Origin: Proteobacteria bacterium 005FR1
Lineage (GTDB): Bacteria > Pseudomonadota > Gammaproteobacteria > Pseudomonadales > Cellvibrionaceae
Direction: 5' to 3'
Length of the DNA: 64,000 nt
Assembly: GCA_026192395.1 (NCBI GenBank)
Contig: WACF01000001.1
Location: 2,602,309 to 2,666,308, forward strand
A program made the position numbers and the translations under genes. Each line of letters starts with the position of its first letter. Position 1 is the stretch's first letter. Below are positions 28,495-36,579 of the stretch, in pieces. The notes beneath the pieces were generated by a model, which was given only the letters and a program-made list of their open reading frames with translations, did not search any database and was not told the origin of the DNA.

Positions 28495-29382
28495 ATGCGT
28501 TACTTGCTCATTGGAATGTTCGTGCTCGGCTTAACCGCTTGCGATCCGCAGGCGGAAACGGACATGGTCACCACAGAAAACACCGACACGGTCGAAAACC
28601 TCGACCAGGTCATGCCCGAGAATGGCGGGACTCAACAGCAGGCGGACATCCGTGGCGAAGAAGTGAGCTACCAGGTCGGCGACACTACGCTCACCGGCTA
28701 CATTGCCTATGATGCCAATCAAGAAGGTCAGCGCCCGGGCGTGCTGGTGGTCCATGAATGGTGGGGCCACAATGAGTATGTTCGCACCCGCGCTCACATG
28801 CTCGCGCGAATGGGCTATACCGCGCTGGCACTCGACATGTACGGCGATGGCAAGCTGGCGCAACATCCGGAAGATGCGCAAAAGTTTATGACTGAAGTCA
28901 TGAGCAACATGGACCTGATGCAGAAACGCTTCACCGCCGCCGAAGAACTGCTGCGTCAACACGAAACCACCAACCCCGAGCAGATCGCCGCCATCGGCTA
29001 TTGTTTTGGTGGCGCGGTGGTGCTGAATATGGCCAGACAAGGCGCCGACCTGGAAGGTGTGGCAAGCTTCCATGGCAATCTCGCCACCCAGGACCGGGCC
29101 GAACCTGGCGACGTCAAAGCGGACATTCTGGTCCTGCATGGTGCCGAGGATCCCTTCGTTCCGCAGGAGCAGATCGAGGCCTTTAAGCAGGAAATGGAAG
29201 CGGCCAATGCCGATTACGAATTCATCGCCTACCCGGGAGCGAAGCACAGCTTCACCAACCCGGCCGCGGATGCAATGGGTGAGAAATTTGACATGCCGCT
29301 CGCCTACAACGAAGCCGCGGATGAGCAAAGCTGGGACAGATTGGAACAGTTTCTCGACCGCGTATTTGCCGGGGATAACTAA
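28495..29382 (+). CDS. Dienelactone hydrolase family lipoprotein
   Basis: The 295-residue protein begins with a lipoprotein signal (MRYLLIGMFVLGLTAC, lipobox LTAC), so it is probably anchored in the envelope. The mature part is a dienelactone hydrolase fold: VLVVHEWWGHN near the oxyanion region, the nucleophile cysteine in IGYCFGGAV (about C170), ILVLHGAEDPFVP (Asp) and PGAKHSFTNP (His). The Cys-Asp-His triad is complete. The natural substrate cannot be told. GGGGA lies 9 bases upstream of the ATG. Confidence 0.9.
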   Translation: MRYLLIGMFVLGLTACDPQAETDMVTTENTDTVENLDQVMPENGGTQQQADIRGEEVSYQVGDTTLTGYIAYDANQEGQRPGVLVVHEWWGHNEYVRTRAHMLARMGYTALALDMYGDGKLAQHPEDAQKFMTEVMSNMDLMQKRFTAAEELLRQHETTNPEQIAAIGYCFGGAVVLNMARQGADLEGVASFHGNLATQDRAEPGDVKADILVLHGAEDPFVPQEQIEAFKQEMEAANADYEFIAYPGAKHSFTNPAADAMGEKFDMPLAYNEAADEQSWDRLEQFLDRVFAGDN

Positions 29383-29408
29383 TCGGGGATAGCCAAGCAC
29401 GCCCCGTG

Positions 29409-29434
29409 AAGCCGCTCGCCTGTTCGGGCGGCTT
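29409..29434 (+). terminator. Probable terminator after the dienelactone hydrolase gene
   Basis: AAGCCGC pairs with GCGGCTT across a CG-containing inner loop, followed by only a short TTTG run, so termination strength is uncertain. Confidence 0.5.
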
Positions 29435-29593
29435 TGTCCCGCGTCCCGCCCTCCTCCCCCCCCTCTGCCAATCCCACGATCTGCCCTCGGCGTACTGCCC
29501 AGTCAGGGCGACGTTTGGGACTCGCTCGATAATGGGCGTATACTCGACCGCTCAAAATAATCTCCATATCCACAATAAACGACGGTCCAGCTT

Positions 29594-31855
29594 ATGCGAA
29601 AAGTAATCCTGGCACTTGTTCTGGTTGCTGGTGTTTTCAGCATCTATGTTCTTTCCGACTTCGGTGATGATCTTCGTACGCGCGAGATGATGCAAACCGC
29701 GCAAACGGACGCTGACAGCGCCGAATCGAAAAAGCTAACGCCCGAACGCATCCGCGAGATCACTGCTGATGTGAATACCACGCGCATCGTCAACGCCAAC
29801 AAAGAGCCGGGAAACTGGATGGCTCACGGGCGTACCTATGATGAAGCGCGATTCAGCCCGCTCAGTCAGATCAATGACGGCAACGTCAAAGAACTCGGTC
29901 TCGAGTGGTATTTCGACACCAACACCAGCCGCGGGCTGGAAGCCACTCCGATCGTCGTGGACGGGGTGATGTTTTCCACTGCATCCTGGAGCGTGGTTTA
30001 CGCGCATGATGCCCGTAACGGCAACCTGCTGTGGAAGTACGACCCTCAAGTTCCGAAAGAATGGGGCGCTTACGCCTGCTGCGACGTAGTGAACCGGGGC
30101 GTTGCACTATGGGAAGGCAAAGTGTATCTGGGCACGTTGGACGGCCACCTGGTGGCGTTGGATGCGGGCAGCGGTGAAGAATTGTGGAAAATCAATACGA
30201 TCGACCGTGACATGCCGTACACCATCACCGGTGCACCGCGCATCATCAACGGTAAAGTGATCATTGGTAATGGCGGCGCCGAGTATGGCGTGCGCGGCTA
30301 TGTCAGCGCATACGACGCTAAGAGTGGCAAACAGCTTTGGCGCTTCTACACGGTCCCAGGCAATCCCAAAGACGGCTTCGATTCGGAAGCGATGAAAAAA
30401 GCCGCCAAAACCTGGAGCGGCGAATGGTGGAAATACGGCGGCGGGGGCACCGTCTGGGATTCGATGGCTTACGATCCCGAGCTGAATCTGCTTTACATCG
30501 GCACCGGCAACGGGTCCGTTTGGAATCGCGAAGTTCGCAGCCCCGGCGGCGGCGACAATCTCTATCTATCTTCCATTGTCGCACTGCGACCGGACACCGG
30601 CGAATACGTCTGGCATTACCAGACCACACCGGGCGATAGCTGGGATTACACCGCGACGCAGCACCTGATCCTTGCCGATCTCGAAACCGATGGCGAACTG
30701 CGCAAGGTCATCATGCAGGCGCCGAAGAATGGGTTCTTCTATGTGATCGATCGCAAGACCGGCGAGTTCATATCGGCCGACAACTACGTCCCGGTGAGCT
30801 GGGCCTCGCATATCGATCCGGAAACCGGTCGCCCGGTGGAAACCGCCAACGCCCGTTATCAGGCCAAAAATCCACTCGCTGACCTTGCGCCGGAAAAACA
30901 GCTCGCCGCGCTCAAGTCGCTTTCGGACGAAGAGCTGGCCGATGCCTTCCACACACCCGGTCCGCTCGGCGGCCACAACTGGCACCCGATGAGCTACAGC
31001 AAACAGACCGGCCTGGTCTACATCCCTGCGCTGGAAATCCCCTTCGCCTACGGCAACGAACCCAAGTTCACCTATACCGAGGGGCGCTGGAACCTCGCGG
31101 TAGACCCGCTCGCCAACATGCCCACCGAAGACGAAGCACTCGATGATCGCATCGACGGCCTGCTGCGTGGGCACATTGCCGCCTGGGATCCGGTGCAGCA
31201 AAAAGAAGTCTGGCGAGTACAGCACGCCGGCTCGTGGAACGGCGGCATTCTCTCCACCGCCGGTAACCTGGTGTTCCAGGGCACCTCCCATGGCCAGTTC
31301 GTCGCCTATCGAGCCGACACCGGCGAAGAGATCTGGAGTACGTCCGCGCAGACCGGCGTGGTCGCACCACCTGTGACCTATACCGTGGATGGCGAACAGT
31401 ACGTCACCGTAGTCGCCGGCTGGGGCGGCGCCTTCCCCCTGACCGCCGGCGGCGCGGCGGAAAAGATCGGCGCCAAGCACCGCGGACGCATACTCACTTA
31501 CAAGCTTGGTGGCAAGGCGCAACTGCCCCCGCTCGAGCCGGACGCCCCGCTCCCTGAGTTGCCGGAGTTTGAAGCAACTCAGGAACAAATCGCCGCGGGC
31601 AAGGCTGCCTACCACACCTACTGCGGTGTCTGTCACGGCCCCGGCCTGCACGGTGGCGGTGTCATCGCCGACCTGCGCCACATGGGTGAAGCAAAACACA
31701 ACATGTTCAAGGACATCGTCCTCGACGGCGTCTTCAGCAGCGTGGGCATGGTCAGCTTCGCCGACGTATTGAGCGAACAGGACGTTGAGAATATCCAGGC
31801 CTATGTACTCTCGGAAGCCGAAGAACTTAGGCAGGAAAAAGCGAAAGACATGTAA
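29594..31855 (+). CDS. PQQ-dependent alcohol dehydrogenase with C-terminal cytochrome c domain (quinohemoprotein)
   Basis: The 753-residue protein starts with an N-terminal hydrophobic signal/anchor ([17 protein letters not shown]) and is predicted to be periplasmic. The eight-bladed propeller of PQQ alcohol dehydrogenases is clear: [18 protein letters not shown], the adjacent cysteines in [10 protein letters not shown] that form the vicinal disulphide, W-motif repeats ([29 protein letters not shown]) and [11 protein letters not shown] heme motif YCGVCHG (C677, C680, H681) defines a class II quinohemoprotein. No pqq genes or partner cytochrome lie in the window, so PQQ supply must come from elsewhere. 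Confidence 0.93.
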   Translation: MRKVILALVLVAGVFSIYVLSDFGDDLRTREMMQTAQTDADSAESKKLTPERIREITADVNTTRIVNANKEPGNWMAHGRTYDEARFSPLSQINDGNVKELGLEWYFDTNTSRGLEATPIVVDGVMFSTASWSVVYAHDARNGNLLWKYDPQVPKEWGAYACCDVVNRGVALWEGKVYLGTLDGHLVALDAGSGEELWKINTIDRDMPYTITGAPRIINGKVIIGNGGAEYGVRGYVSAYDAKSGKQLWRFYTVPGNPKDGFDSEAMKKAAKTWSGEWWKYGGGGTVWDSMAYDPELNLLYIGTGNGSVWNREVRSPGGGDNLYLSSIVALRPDTGEYVWHYQTTPGDSWDYTATQHLILADLETDGELRKVIMQAPKNGFFYVIDRKTGEFISADNYVPVSWASHIDPETGRPVETANARYQAKNPLADLAPEKQLAALKSLSDEELADAFHTPGPLGGHNWHPMSYSKQTGLVYIPALEIPFAYGNEPKFTYTEGRWNLAVDPLANMPTEDEALDDRIDGLLRGHIAAWDPVQQKEVWRVQHAGSWNGGILSTAGNLVFQGTSHGQFVAYRADTGEEIWSTSAQTGVVAPPVTYTVDGEQYVTVVAGWGGAFPLTAGGAAEKIGAKHRGRILTYKLGGKAQLPPLEPDAPLPELPEFEATQEQIAAGKAAYHTYCGVCHGPGLHGGGVIADLRHMGEAKHNMFKDIVLDGVFSSVGMVSFADVLSEQDVENIQAYVLSEAEELRQEKAKDM

Positions 31856-32299
31856 CTCGCAGTCGGCGACAGGGACGTCGCCAACTGACAGATTCTCTCC
31901 ATTCGGGCCAACCTGCCCACTAGCACTGCCCTCCCAGGCGACAGAATCCAAGACGCGATGCCAAGCTGGGCCAGTTCATGAAGCCCGCCTACATCCTTGA
32001 TAAACAGCGGAGAAAAAGATAGCGCGAGCTCTTGATCTTTCCTAAATAATGGCTCGCCGTGAAAAAGTCATCCGCGCCAGCAACTTACGATCCAGCAAAG
32101 CTATGTTTTGGAGCCACCCTGCTGTCTCCCGCTTGAATTCATTAATTAACCGCAAAAGAGAGCTGTGGCAACTTAATCGGCAATCTATAACGAGTGAAGG
32201 GATTTCACGGCTGATTTCAAGCACTTACCGCCCATCCCACCCGCTCCCGCCAAACCTGATATAGAGCCCACGCACTCTTATCTGCAAATCAGGACACTA
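31856..32299. other. Gene-free stretch before the cassette array
   Basis: About 440 bp without a credible gene. Short frames on both strands show no family signatures. I looked in particular for an integron integrase reading leftward from the putative attI and saw no tyrosine-recombinase motif. Confidence 0.5.
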
Positions 32300-32358
32300 G
32301 GTAGCGCCGTCTCGTTAATCGACATTAGATAGCGTGGTCTATTTAATAAGCGTTAGCC
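32300..32358 (+). repeat. Candidate integron attI site with 28-bp direct repeat
   Basis: Two copies with a 28-bp period start at 32300 and 32328; 20 of 29 aligned bases match. The second copy ends in GCGTTAGCC, an integron-type core site (GTTRRRY), and the first ends in GACATTAGA. Direct repeats next to a core are typical of attI rather than attC, and no inverse core partner lies upstream. The first cassette frame begins directly after it. No integrase gene is adjacent. Confidence 0.5.
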
Positions 32359-32389
32359 TATGAAAGAAGAAGGTTGGGCATTTATCGCC

Positions 32390-32802
32390 ATGGAGTATTA
32401 CGGTCTAATACTTAACCGTACATACTTGCTGCGTATCAATGAGGGGCAGCTAGAGGGGAAAATATGTCGTGGACTAACAGCCGCTCGTGTAGTTGTTGGT
32501 GACTCATTGACAATGTATGTAAATGACAAGCTCGCGGTATCAGGAGATGTACATGATCCACGGTATACGTTGACGATAAGAGGATAGGCCGAACTAGTTC
32601 TTCCAACTTTCAGATCCCCTTATCACAAATCAAATCAGTTGAATTCAACCCCAACAAAAAGTGGGGAATGGGTGGCTACCCTCATGACGGAAGGGTCGTT
32701 GTCGAGGCATTTGGAAAGAAGAGAGAGTTTATTATTCTCGGTAGTCAAAACAGCGAAGAGATCGCGGAGTACTTAAGAACAGCCTCCGGAATAAAAGGCT
32801 AA
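32390..32802 (+). pseudogene. Cassette gene 1, unknown protein, broken by a one-base deletion
   Basis: Translation from the ATG at 32390 (an in-frame ATG also at 32360) reads to TLTIRG and stops at 32585-32587. The other frame (VDDKRIGRTSSSNF, then WGMGGYPHDGRVVVEAFGKKREFIILGSQ) continues smoothly to TASGIKG and a TAA at 32800-32802. Restoring one base near 32557 (the CCACGG stretch) joins them into one protein of about 137 residues. The stop codon falls inside the attC inverse core (GGCTAAC), as is usual for cassette genes. The family is not one I can name. Sequence is AT-richer than flanking genes, consistent with transfer. Confidence 0.72.
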
Positions 32803-32912
32803 CAAGGCGATGCAGCCGACGCCTCACTTTGTGTGCTTTTTTCGGCGGTTGCTGCGCTCCATCTTCGTGACAAAGCACACAAAGTAAGCCGCAGCTGATC
32901 GCGGCGTTAGCT
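32797..32912 (+). repeat. attC recombination site 1
   Basis: A 116-bp site bounded by inverse core GGCTAAC and core GTTAGCT (6 of 7 pair). Next to them, GCGATGCAGC on the left pairs with GCTGATCGC on the right apart from one unpaired G, the extrahelical base typical of attC sites. Further in, CTTTGTGTGCTTT pairs perfectly with AAAGCACACAAAG. Together these make a long imperfect hairpin that the integrase would recognise as a single strand. Confidence 0.85.
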
Positions 32913-32930
32913 ATCATCGGGATCAATGGC

Positions 32931-33236
32931 GTGTCCGGGACAAAACATGTGACAACAATCAGGATGGTTGGATTTGGGCTGCTGTTCGCGCTAGGCCCTC
33001 TCACGCTCAAGAACACTGTTGAGCCGATCATATGGCTTTTTTCCTACACCATTATCCTGATAGCGGTTGGTCCACCTTTTTTCGGGTACGCGGCGGTAAG
33101 TCTATTCCGCCGTGTTCGGTACTCCGAAAAAGAGGTACGGAAGATGGCCGGTCCTTCTTTTCTTGTGGTGTTTTCCGTGGGCTGGCTAGCCCTGGCTCCG
33201 TTGGGTTTGGCTGCATATGCGTATGGCTGGGCATAA
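32931..33236 (+). CDS. Cassette gene 2, small membrane protein
   Basis: From a GTG at 32931 the product has 101 residues; an ATG at 32964 (MVGFGLLFALG) is an alternative start. Three hydrophobic segments are visible: VGFGLLFALGPL, IIWLFSYTIILIAVGPPFFGYAAV and FLVVFSVGWLALAPLGLAAYAYG. A short charged loop (RRVRYSEKEVRK) separates the second and third. The stop codon touches the inverse core of attC 2, the normal cassette arrangement. I recognise no family. It lies entirely between attC sites 1 and 2, so it forms a complete mobile cassette unit. Confidence 0.7.
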   Translation: MSGTKHVTTIRMVGFGLLFALGPLTLKNTVEPIIWLFSYTIILIAVGPPFFGYAAVSLFRRVRYSEKEVRKMAGPSFLVVFSVGWLALAPLGLAAYAYGWA

Positions 33237-33328
33237 GCTAACAATCGCATCATGTCGCAAGCGAAAAGCGCTTGCTGGACCTACGTTCCGCTAGCGCTTC
33301 ACTACGACCCCATACGCCGGCGTTAAAT
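33236..33328 (+). repeat. attC recombination site 2
   Basis: A 93-bp site bounded by AGCTAAC and GTTAAAT (core GGCGTTAAAT). The inner part is partly self-complementary, with AAGCGCT-containing arms pairing across the middle, and a separate small hairpin GCAAGCG/CGCTTGC. Pairing of the flanks is weaker than in site 1, so confidence rests on the cores, spacing and placement right after a cassette stop codon. Confidence 0.68.
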
Positions 33329-33347
33329 GGCCGAGCCACCTAGGTGC

Positions 33348-33716
33348 ATGATGAATAACAAAGAACTGTTCATTGCCAATCTGGAGGAAGCTGTAGAGCA
33401 GCTGCCGGAGACGATAGAATCCCTGCGTACTGATCGAGATTATGATGAAAGCGAGCTAAAAATCGACCTAGGGCACGCGCACCACCATTTGAAATTCGGA
33501 TGGCACACATGGAACGTTGCGGAGGAAGAAGTTGGCGAGTGTTCGCAAGAAAACTTTGTTCAGTGGTCCAAGTTCTCCGTGGGCGAAATATTGGAATTAA
33601 AGCATCTAACAAGCGCACGCAATTCGCCGCGATACGCGCCGCCGGACGCCCTACAATGGCCGACTTACCCACAACCAGTAGACACGCTGTATGAGAGTCA
33701 GTGGTATTCGACCTGA
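33348..33716 (+). CDS. Cassette gene 3, unknown acidic protein reading through a truncated attC
   Basis: The ATG at 33348 follows AGGTGC and gives 122 residues; another ATG at 33327 overlaps the attC 2 core. The first 90 residues are acidic and mostly helical (ELFIANLEEAVEQLPETIESL, then KIDLGHAHHHLKFGWHTWNV). The last 30 residues are encoded by attC-like sequence from 33604 onward and by unrelated DNA (PRYAPPDALQWPTYPQPV), which suggests the native C-terminus was lost when the cassette's right end was deleted. No function can be assigned. Confidence 0.55.
   Translation: MMNNKELFIANLEEAVEQLPETIESLRTDRDYDESELKIDLGHAHHHLKFGWHTWNVAEEEVGECSQENFVQWSKFSVGEILELKHLTSARNSPRYAPPDALQWPTYPQPVDTLYESQWYST
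33604..33650 (+). repeat. Truncated attC site 3 (left half only)
   Basis: The inverse core ATCTAAC followed by AAGCGCACGCA and GC-rich sequence has the look of an attC left arm. No matching GTTAGAT core or complementary arm is found downstream, so the right half appears deleted and the cassette array ends here. Confidence 0.5.
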
Positions 33717-33744
33717 GATAGCTTTGCAATCAGCCCCCTGAATT

Positions 33745-34413
33745 ATGGACCCTGTTCGCCTGTACTCAGCTCGTGCGAATACCTATTTAAGGTTCGTGAA
33801 TTCAGTGCTTTACCCGCAAGGTATTCGCGCGTACTTCTTGCGCGCATCTTACCTTCAATCAGGTCTCCGCGTGCTCGACGCGGGCTGCGGCTCAGGAATC
33901 GTTACTTTCGCACTCAGAGGTGCCTTGCTTAAGTGCGGAATGGTCTCGGAGTCATTCCACGCCTTCGATTTAACGCCAGCGATGCTCCATCGCTTGCGGG
34001 AAACGCTTGACAAGAAGGCCATCACGGACGTCGAAGTTGCGCAGGCTGATGTCCTTCGACCGGAGGAACTGCCGGCTGGCTGGACCGACTACGACTTGAT
34101 CGTTTCTGCCTCGATGTTCGAGTATTTGCCGCGTAACCGCCTGGCCGATGGCTTCCGAAATCTCCATTCGTTGCTGAAGGACACTGGACGGCTTGTTCTC
34201 TTCATAACGCGAAAAAACTGGATGACCCGCACTCTTATCGGATGCTGGTGGAAAGCAAATCAGTATGACAGGGAAGAACTTGAAGAGGCGCTTCGCAAAG
34301 CAGGTTTCGGCCCACTGACCTTCTCCCGCTTCCCGATCCAGTACCGCTGGCTATCACTGTGGGGCCACATTGTCGAAGCGGAGAAGGTGCCACTGCAATC
34401 ACCCACCGAGTAG
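33745..34413 (+). CDS. Class I SAM-dependent methyltransferase
   Basis: The 222-residue protein carries methyltransferase motif I in VLDAGCGSGIVTFAL (about 44-58), an acidic motif II region (FHAFDLTPAMLHRL), ADVLRPEELP, and LIVSASMFEYLPRNRLADG. The substrate is unknown; small-molecule methyltransferases of this size are frequent in cassette and island DNA. No strong ribosome site precedes the ATG. It follows the truncated attC by 95 bp and is not itself flanked by recombination sites. Confidence 0.85.
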   Translation: MDPVRLYSARANTYLRFVNSVLYPQGIRAYFLRASYLQSGLRVLDAGCGSGIVTFALRGALLKCGMVSESFHAFDLTPAMLHRLRETLDKKAITDVEVAQADVLRPEELPAGWTDYDLIVSASMFEYLPRNRLADGFRNLHSLLKDTGRLVLFITRKNWMTRTLIGCWWKANQYDREELEEALRKAGFGPLTFSRFPIQYRWLSLWGHIVEAEKVPLQSPTE

Positions 34414-34519
34414 CTTCAATTCAAACCACGGCGCAATGGATCGTGCCCATTCGTCTTCGAGATCTGCTCGAACTCCCCAGCAATCCCCGATATAGAATCA
34501 CCACCCCAGAGAATCGAAA

Positions 34520-35012
34520 ATGGAAATATCGATCAGGCACAGTAACAAAGAGGACGCAGCAGCGATCTAAGCTATCTATGAGCAGCGATCCTGCTATTCC
34601 GGCACTTTACAACTTCCCCATCCTTCGTTGGAGAAATGGGAGAAATTACTGGGTAATCTCCCTGACAACTTCTACAGCCTGGTGGCGGTATCCGAAGGCA
34701 AATTCGTGGGCCAAATCGGAATGGAGGTCTACACGAATCCGCGGCGAAGACATGCGGCGAATATCGGGATGGGCCTATCGGAGTCGGCACAAGGGTCAGG
34801 TGTTGGGTTCTCGATGATGGAAGCCATGTTGGACCTCGCCTTCAACTGGCTCGGACTGAAACGAATAGAGCTGTCGGTGTATACGGATAATGCAGCAGCC
34901 ATTCACCATGTACAGGAAGCATGGTTTTGAAATAGAAGGCACCGCAGCATCATACGCGTTTCGAGACGGGCGGTTCGTCGACGTCTATCTTATGGCCCGG
35001 GTACAGCTTTGA
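34520..35012 (+). pseudogene. Broken GNAT acetyltransferase (YhhY-like)
   Basis: The gene starts MEISIRHSNKEDAAAI, then meets an in-frame TAA at 34568-34570 where a lysine or similar residue is expected, and continues AIYEQRSCYSGTLQLPHPSLEKWEKLL through the GNAT fold with acetyl-CoA loop ESAQGSGVGFSMM. Near 34906 an extra base shifts the frame: removing one C of CACC restores IHMYRKHGFEIEGT and runs to ARVQL and a TGA at 35012. The N-terminus and the IELSVYTDNAAAI and GFEIEGT motifs match the YhhY amino-acid acetyltransferase group. Two independent lesions mean it is not functional as written. Confidence 0.85.
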
Positions 35013-35066
35013 CGAGCCAGACCGGTCGCTTTACCAACAGCTGTGAACTGCAGCCGTGGATCACCT

Positions 35067-35675
35067 ATGACGTCGAAAGAAATTCTGAACTACCTGGATG
35101 CGACTAAGTTCAGGGCGACTCGTGACGACCTGAAGCTGGGAGTGGAGCTTGTCGACGGACCGAAGATCGCTATTGATTGCGGATGTGGCGCCGGTAGTGA
35201 TATCGCGTTTTTGCGGGATAAAGGCTTTACCGTACACGCCTTTGACATCGAGCCGGAAGCCGTAGCCCGCTGCCAAAAACGGTTCAGCGGAGATGAAAAG
35301 GTCACGCTTTGCCAAGCACGCTTCAGCACCTTTGATTATCCTCGCGCCTCCTTGGTTGGCGCCGACGCAAGCCTGTTTTTCTGCCCGGAACGCGAGTTTG
35401 ATGAAGTTTGGAAGAAGATCACCGATGCGATACTACCCGGCGGCCTGTTCGTCGGATCTTTTCTAGGACCAGAAGATACGATGGCGGGGCCGGGTTACGA
35501 CAAGGACGCTTTCTGGCCAGAGGTTCTGGTCGCCGACGAGCGTCGGGTAAGGCGGTGGCTTGAGCGCTTCGAGATCGTGTCGTTTACGGAGCACAAGAGC
35601 TCAGGTGTGACGGTTACTGGAACTCGTCACGACTGGCATATCTTTGCGGTAGTTGCACGCAAAAACCATTGCTGA
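35067..35675 (+). CDS. Class I SAM-dependent methyltransferase (TehB-like)
   Basis: The 202-residue protein, from the ATG at 35067, has motif I in AIDCGCGAGSDIAFL, VHAFDIEPEAVARCQKRF (motif II) and ASLFFCPEREFDEVWKKITDAILPGG (motifs IV-V). The overall pattern is like the TehB/UbiE-related methyltransferases of about 200 residues. The C-terminal region ends in GTRHDWHIFAVVARK. Substrate unknown. It lies between two broken genes (GNAT and cupin) and is the only intact reading frame there. Confidence 0.85.
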   Translation: MTSKEILNYLDATKFRATRDDLKLGVELVDGPKIAIDCGCGAGSDIAFLRDKGFTVHAFDIEPEAVARCQKRFSGDEKVTLCQARFSTFDYPRASLVGADASLFFCPEREFDEVWKKITDAILPGGLFVGSFLGPEDTMAGPGYDKDAFWPEVLVADERRVRRWLERFEIVSFTEHKSSGVTVTGTRHDWHIFAVVARKNHC

Positions 35676-35706
35676 TCAAACAGCCGACTGCACAGGGAAA
35701 AGCACG

Positions 35707-36047
35707 ATGAAAGTCTCTCCACAAGACTACATGGCTAAACTGCCGCTGCCCGCAACGGAGAAGTGGCCCGAGGGGGTCTGGGATATCGAAGCGCTGCGCC
35801 ATGGCTCGATGTCGCTGGTGTTGTTTGCACCGACAGGCAAGGATTATCAGAGCAGTCACGATCAGGACGAGCTGTACATCATTCTCAAAGGTTCGGGGGT
35901 GATCGAAATCGAAGATAGCCCGAGTTCGAGCCTGGTGACGCCCTCTTTGTGCCTGCGGGAAAACAGCATAACTTCGTAAATTTCGAAGAGGGAACCCCAA
36001 TGTGGGCCGTGTTCTACGGACCGGTAGGCGGAGAATCGGTCGCGTGA
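35707..36047 (+). pseudogene. Cupin-domain gene with a frameshift
   Basis: The first part (MKVSPQDYMAKLPLP, then DQDELYIILKGSGVIEIED) is the first cupin motif of a small single-domain cupin. The second motif (FEPGDALFVPAGKQHNFVNF) continues in another frame to ESVA and a TGA at 36045-36047. One missing base near 35920 accounts for the break. The intact protein would be about 113 residues. Histidine and glutamate ligands of the two motifs are present in the combined reading. Confidence 0.85.
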
Positions 36048-36579
36048 TTTGCGCCACTTTTCACGGATTGGTTCAGAGCAAGCTCATGAGCGGGAAGAGG
36101 GATCAGAACTTACCTGACCGGCGTTCCTATTGAATGTGGACGCGGCGGGGCTCTCTTCTGGGGCGTTCCAATGGCGACCACCTTCTCGCTGATCACGGTG
36201 GTCACATCGCTGCTACCGGGTGCTAAACACATCTGAATCAGTCCACTCCTCTTTTTCCTGTTGTTTCCTGCTGCCGGTGCCGCGGGAGCCCTGGGCTGGA
36301 TAGTCCTCAGGAAGAAAGCCGACAAACGGCGGTAAACAGCAGCCGTCAAGCCGACTGCAAGACCCGGTAAGTGACACGCAGTCGATTTCTCTTCTCCCGG
36401 TGCCCGCCGGTGGGTTCGACAAACAGCTGCGTAGTGCAGACTCTGATTCGCGGTTATCCGCCCGACAACAATCCTTAACACTCCCCAAGCCGACCTCGGT
36501 GCTAGTATTGAAGTACTAAAAAAACCATAACTCCCGCCAGAAACTGTCTGTATCACAAACACTTACCCGAGGTCTCTCC
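36048..36579. other. Decayed stretch with a possible membrane-protein remnant
   Basis: No intact gene. On the plus strand from 36111 to 36335 one frame reads YLTGVPIECGRGGALFWGV and LITVVTSLLPGAKHI, then a TGA at 36234, then ISPLLFFLLFPAAGAAGALGWIV and LRKKADKRR to a TAA. Two hydrophobic segments and a basic tail suggest the end of a membrane protein broken by a stop, but I cannot name a family. The minus-strand frame across the region is not convincing. Confidence 0.35.

Noticed and set aside
30566-31951. 461-codon open frame on the minus strand over the PQQ dehydrogenase
   Set aside because: Antisense shadow of a well supported gene; the plus-strand frame has all PQQ-ADH and heme motifs.
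32042-32224. 60-codon minus-strand frame upstream of the candidate attI, considered as an intI remnant
   Set aside because: No tyrosine-recombinase box motifs; composition not integrase-like.
36110-36562. 150-codon frame on the minus strand between the cupin remnant and the first serine hydrolase
   Set aside because: No recognisable motif, arginine- and alanine-rich, and no ribosome site.
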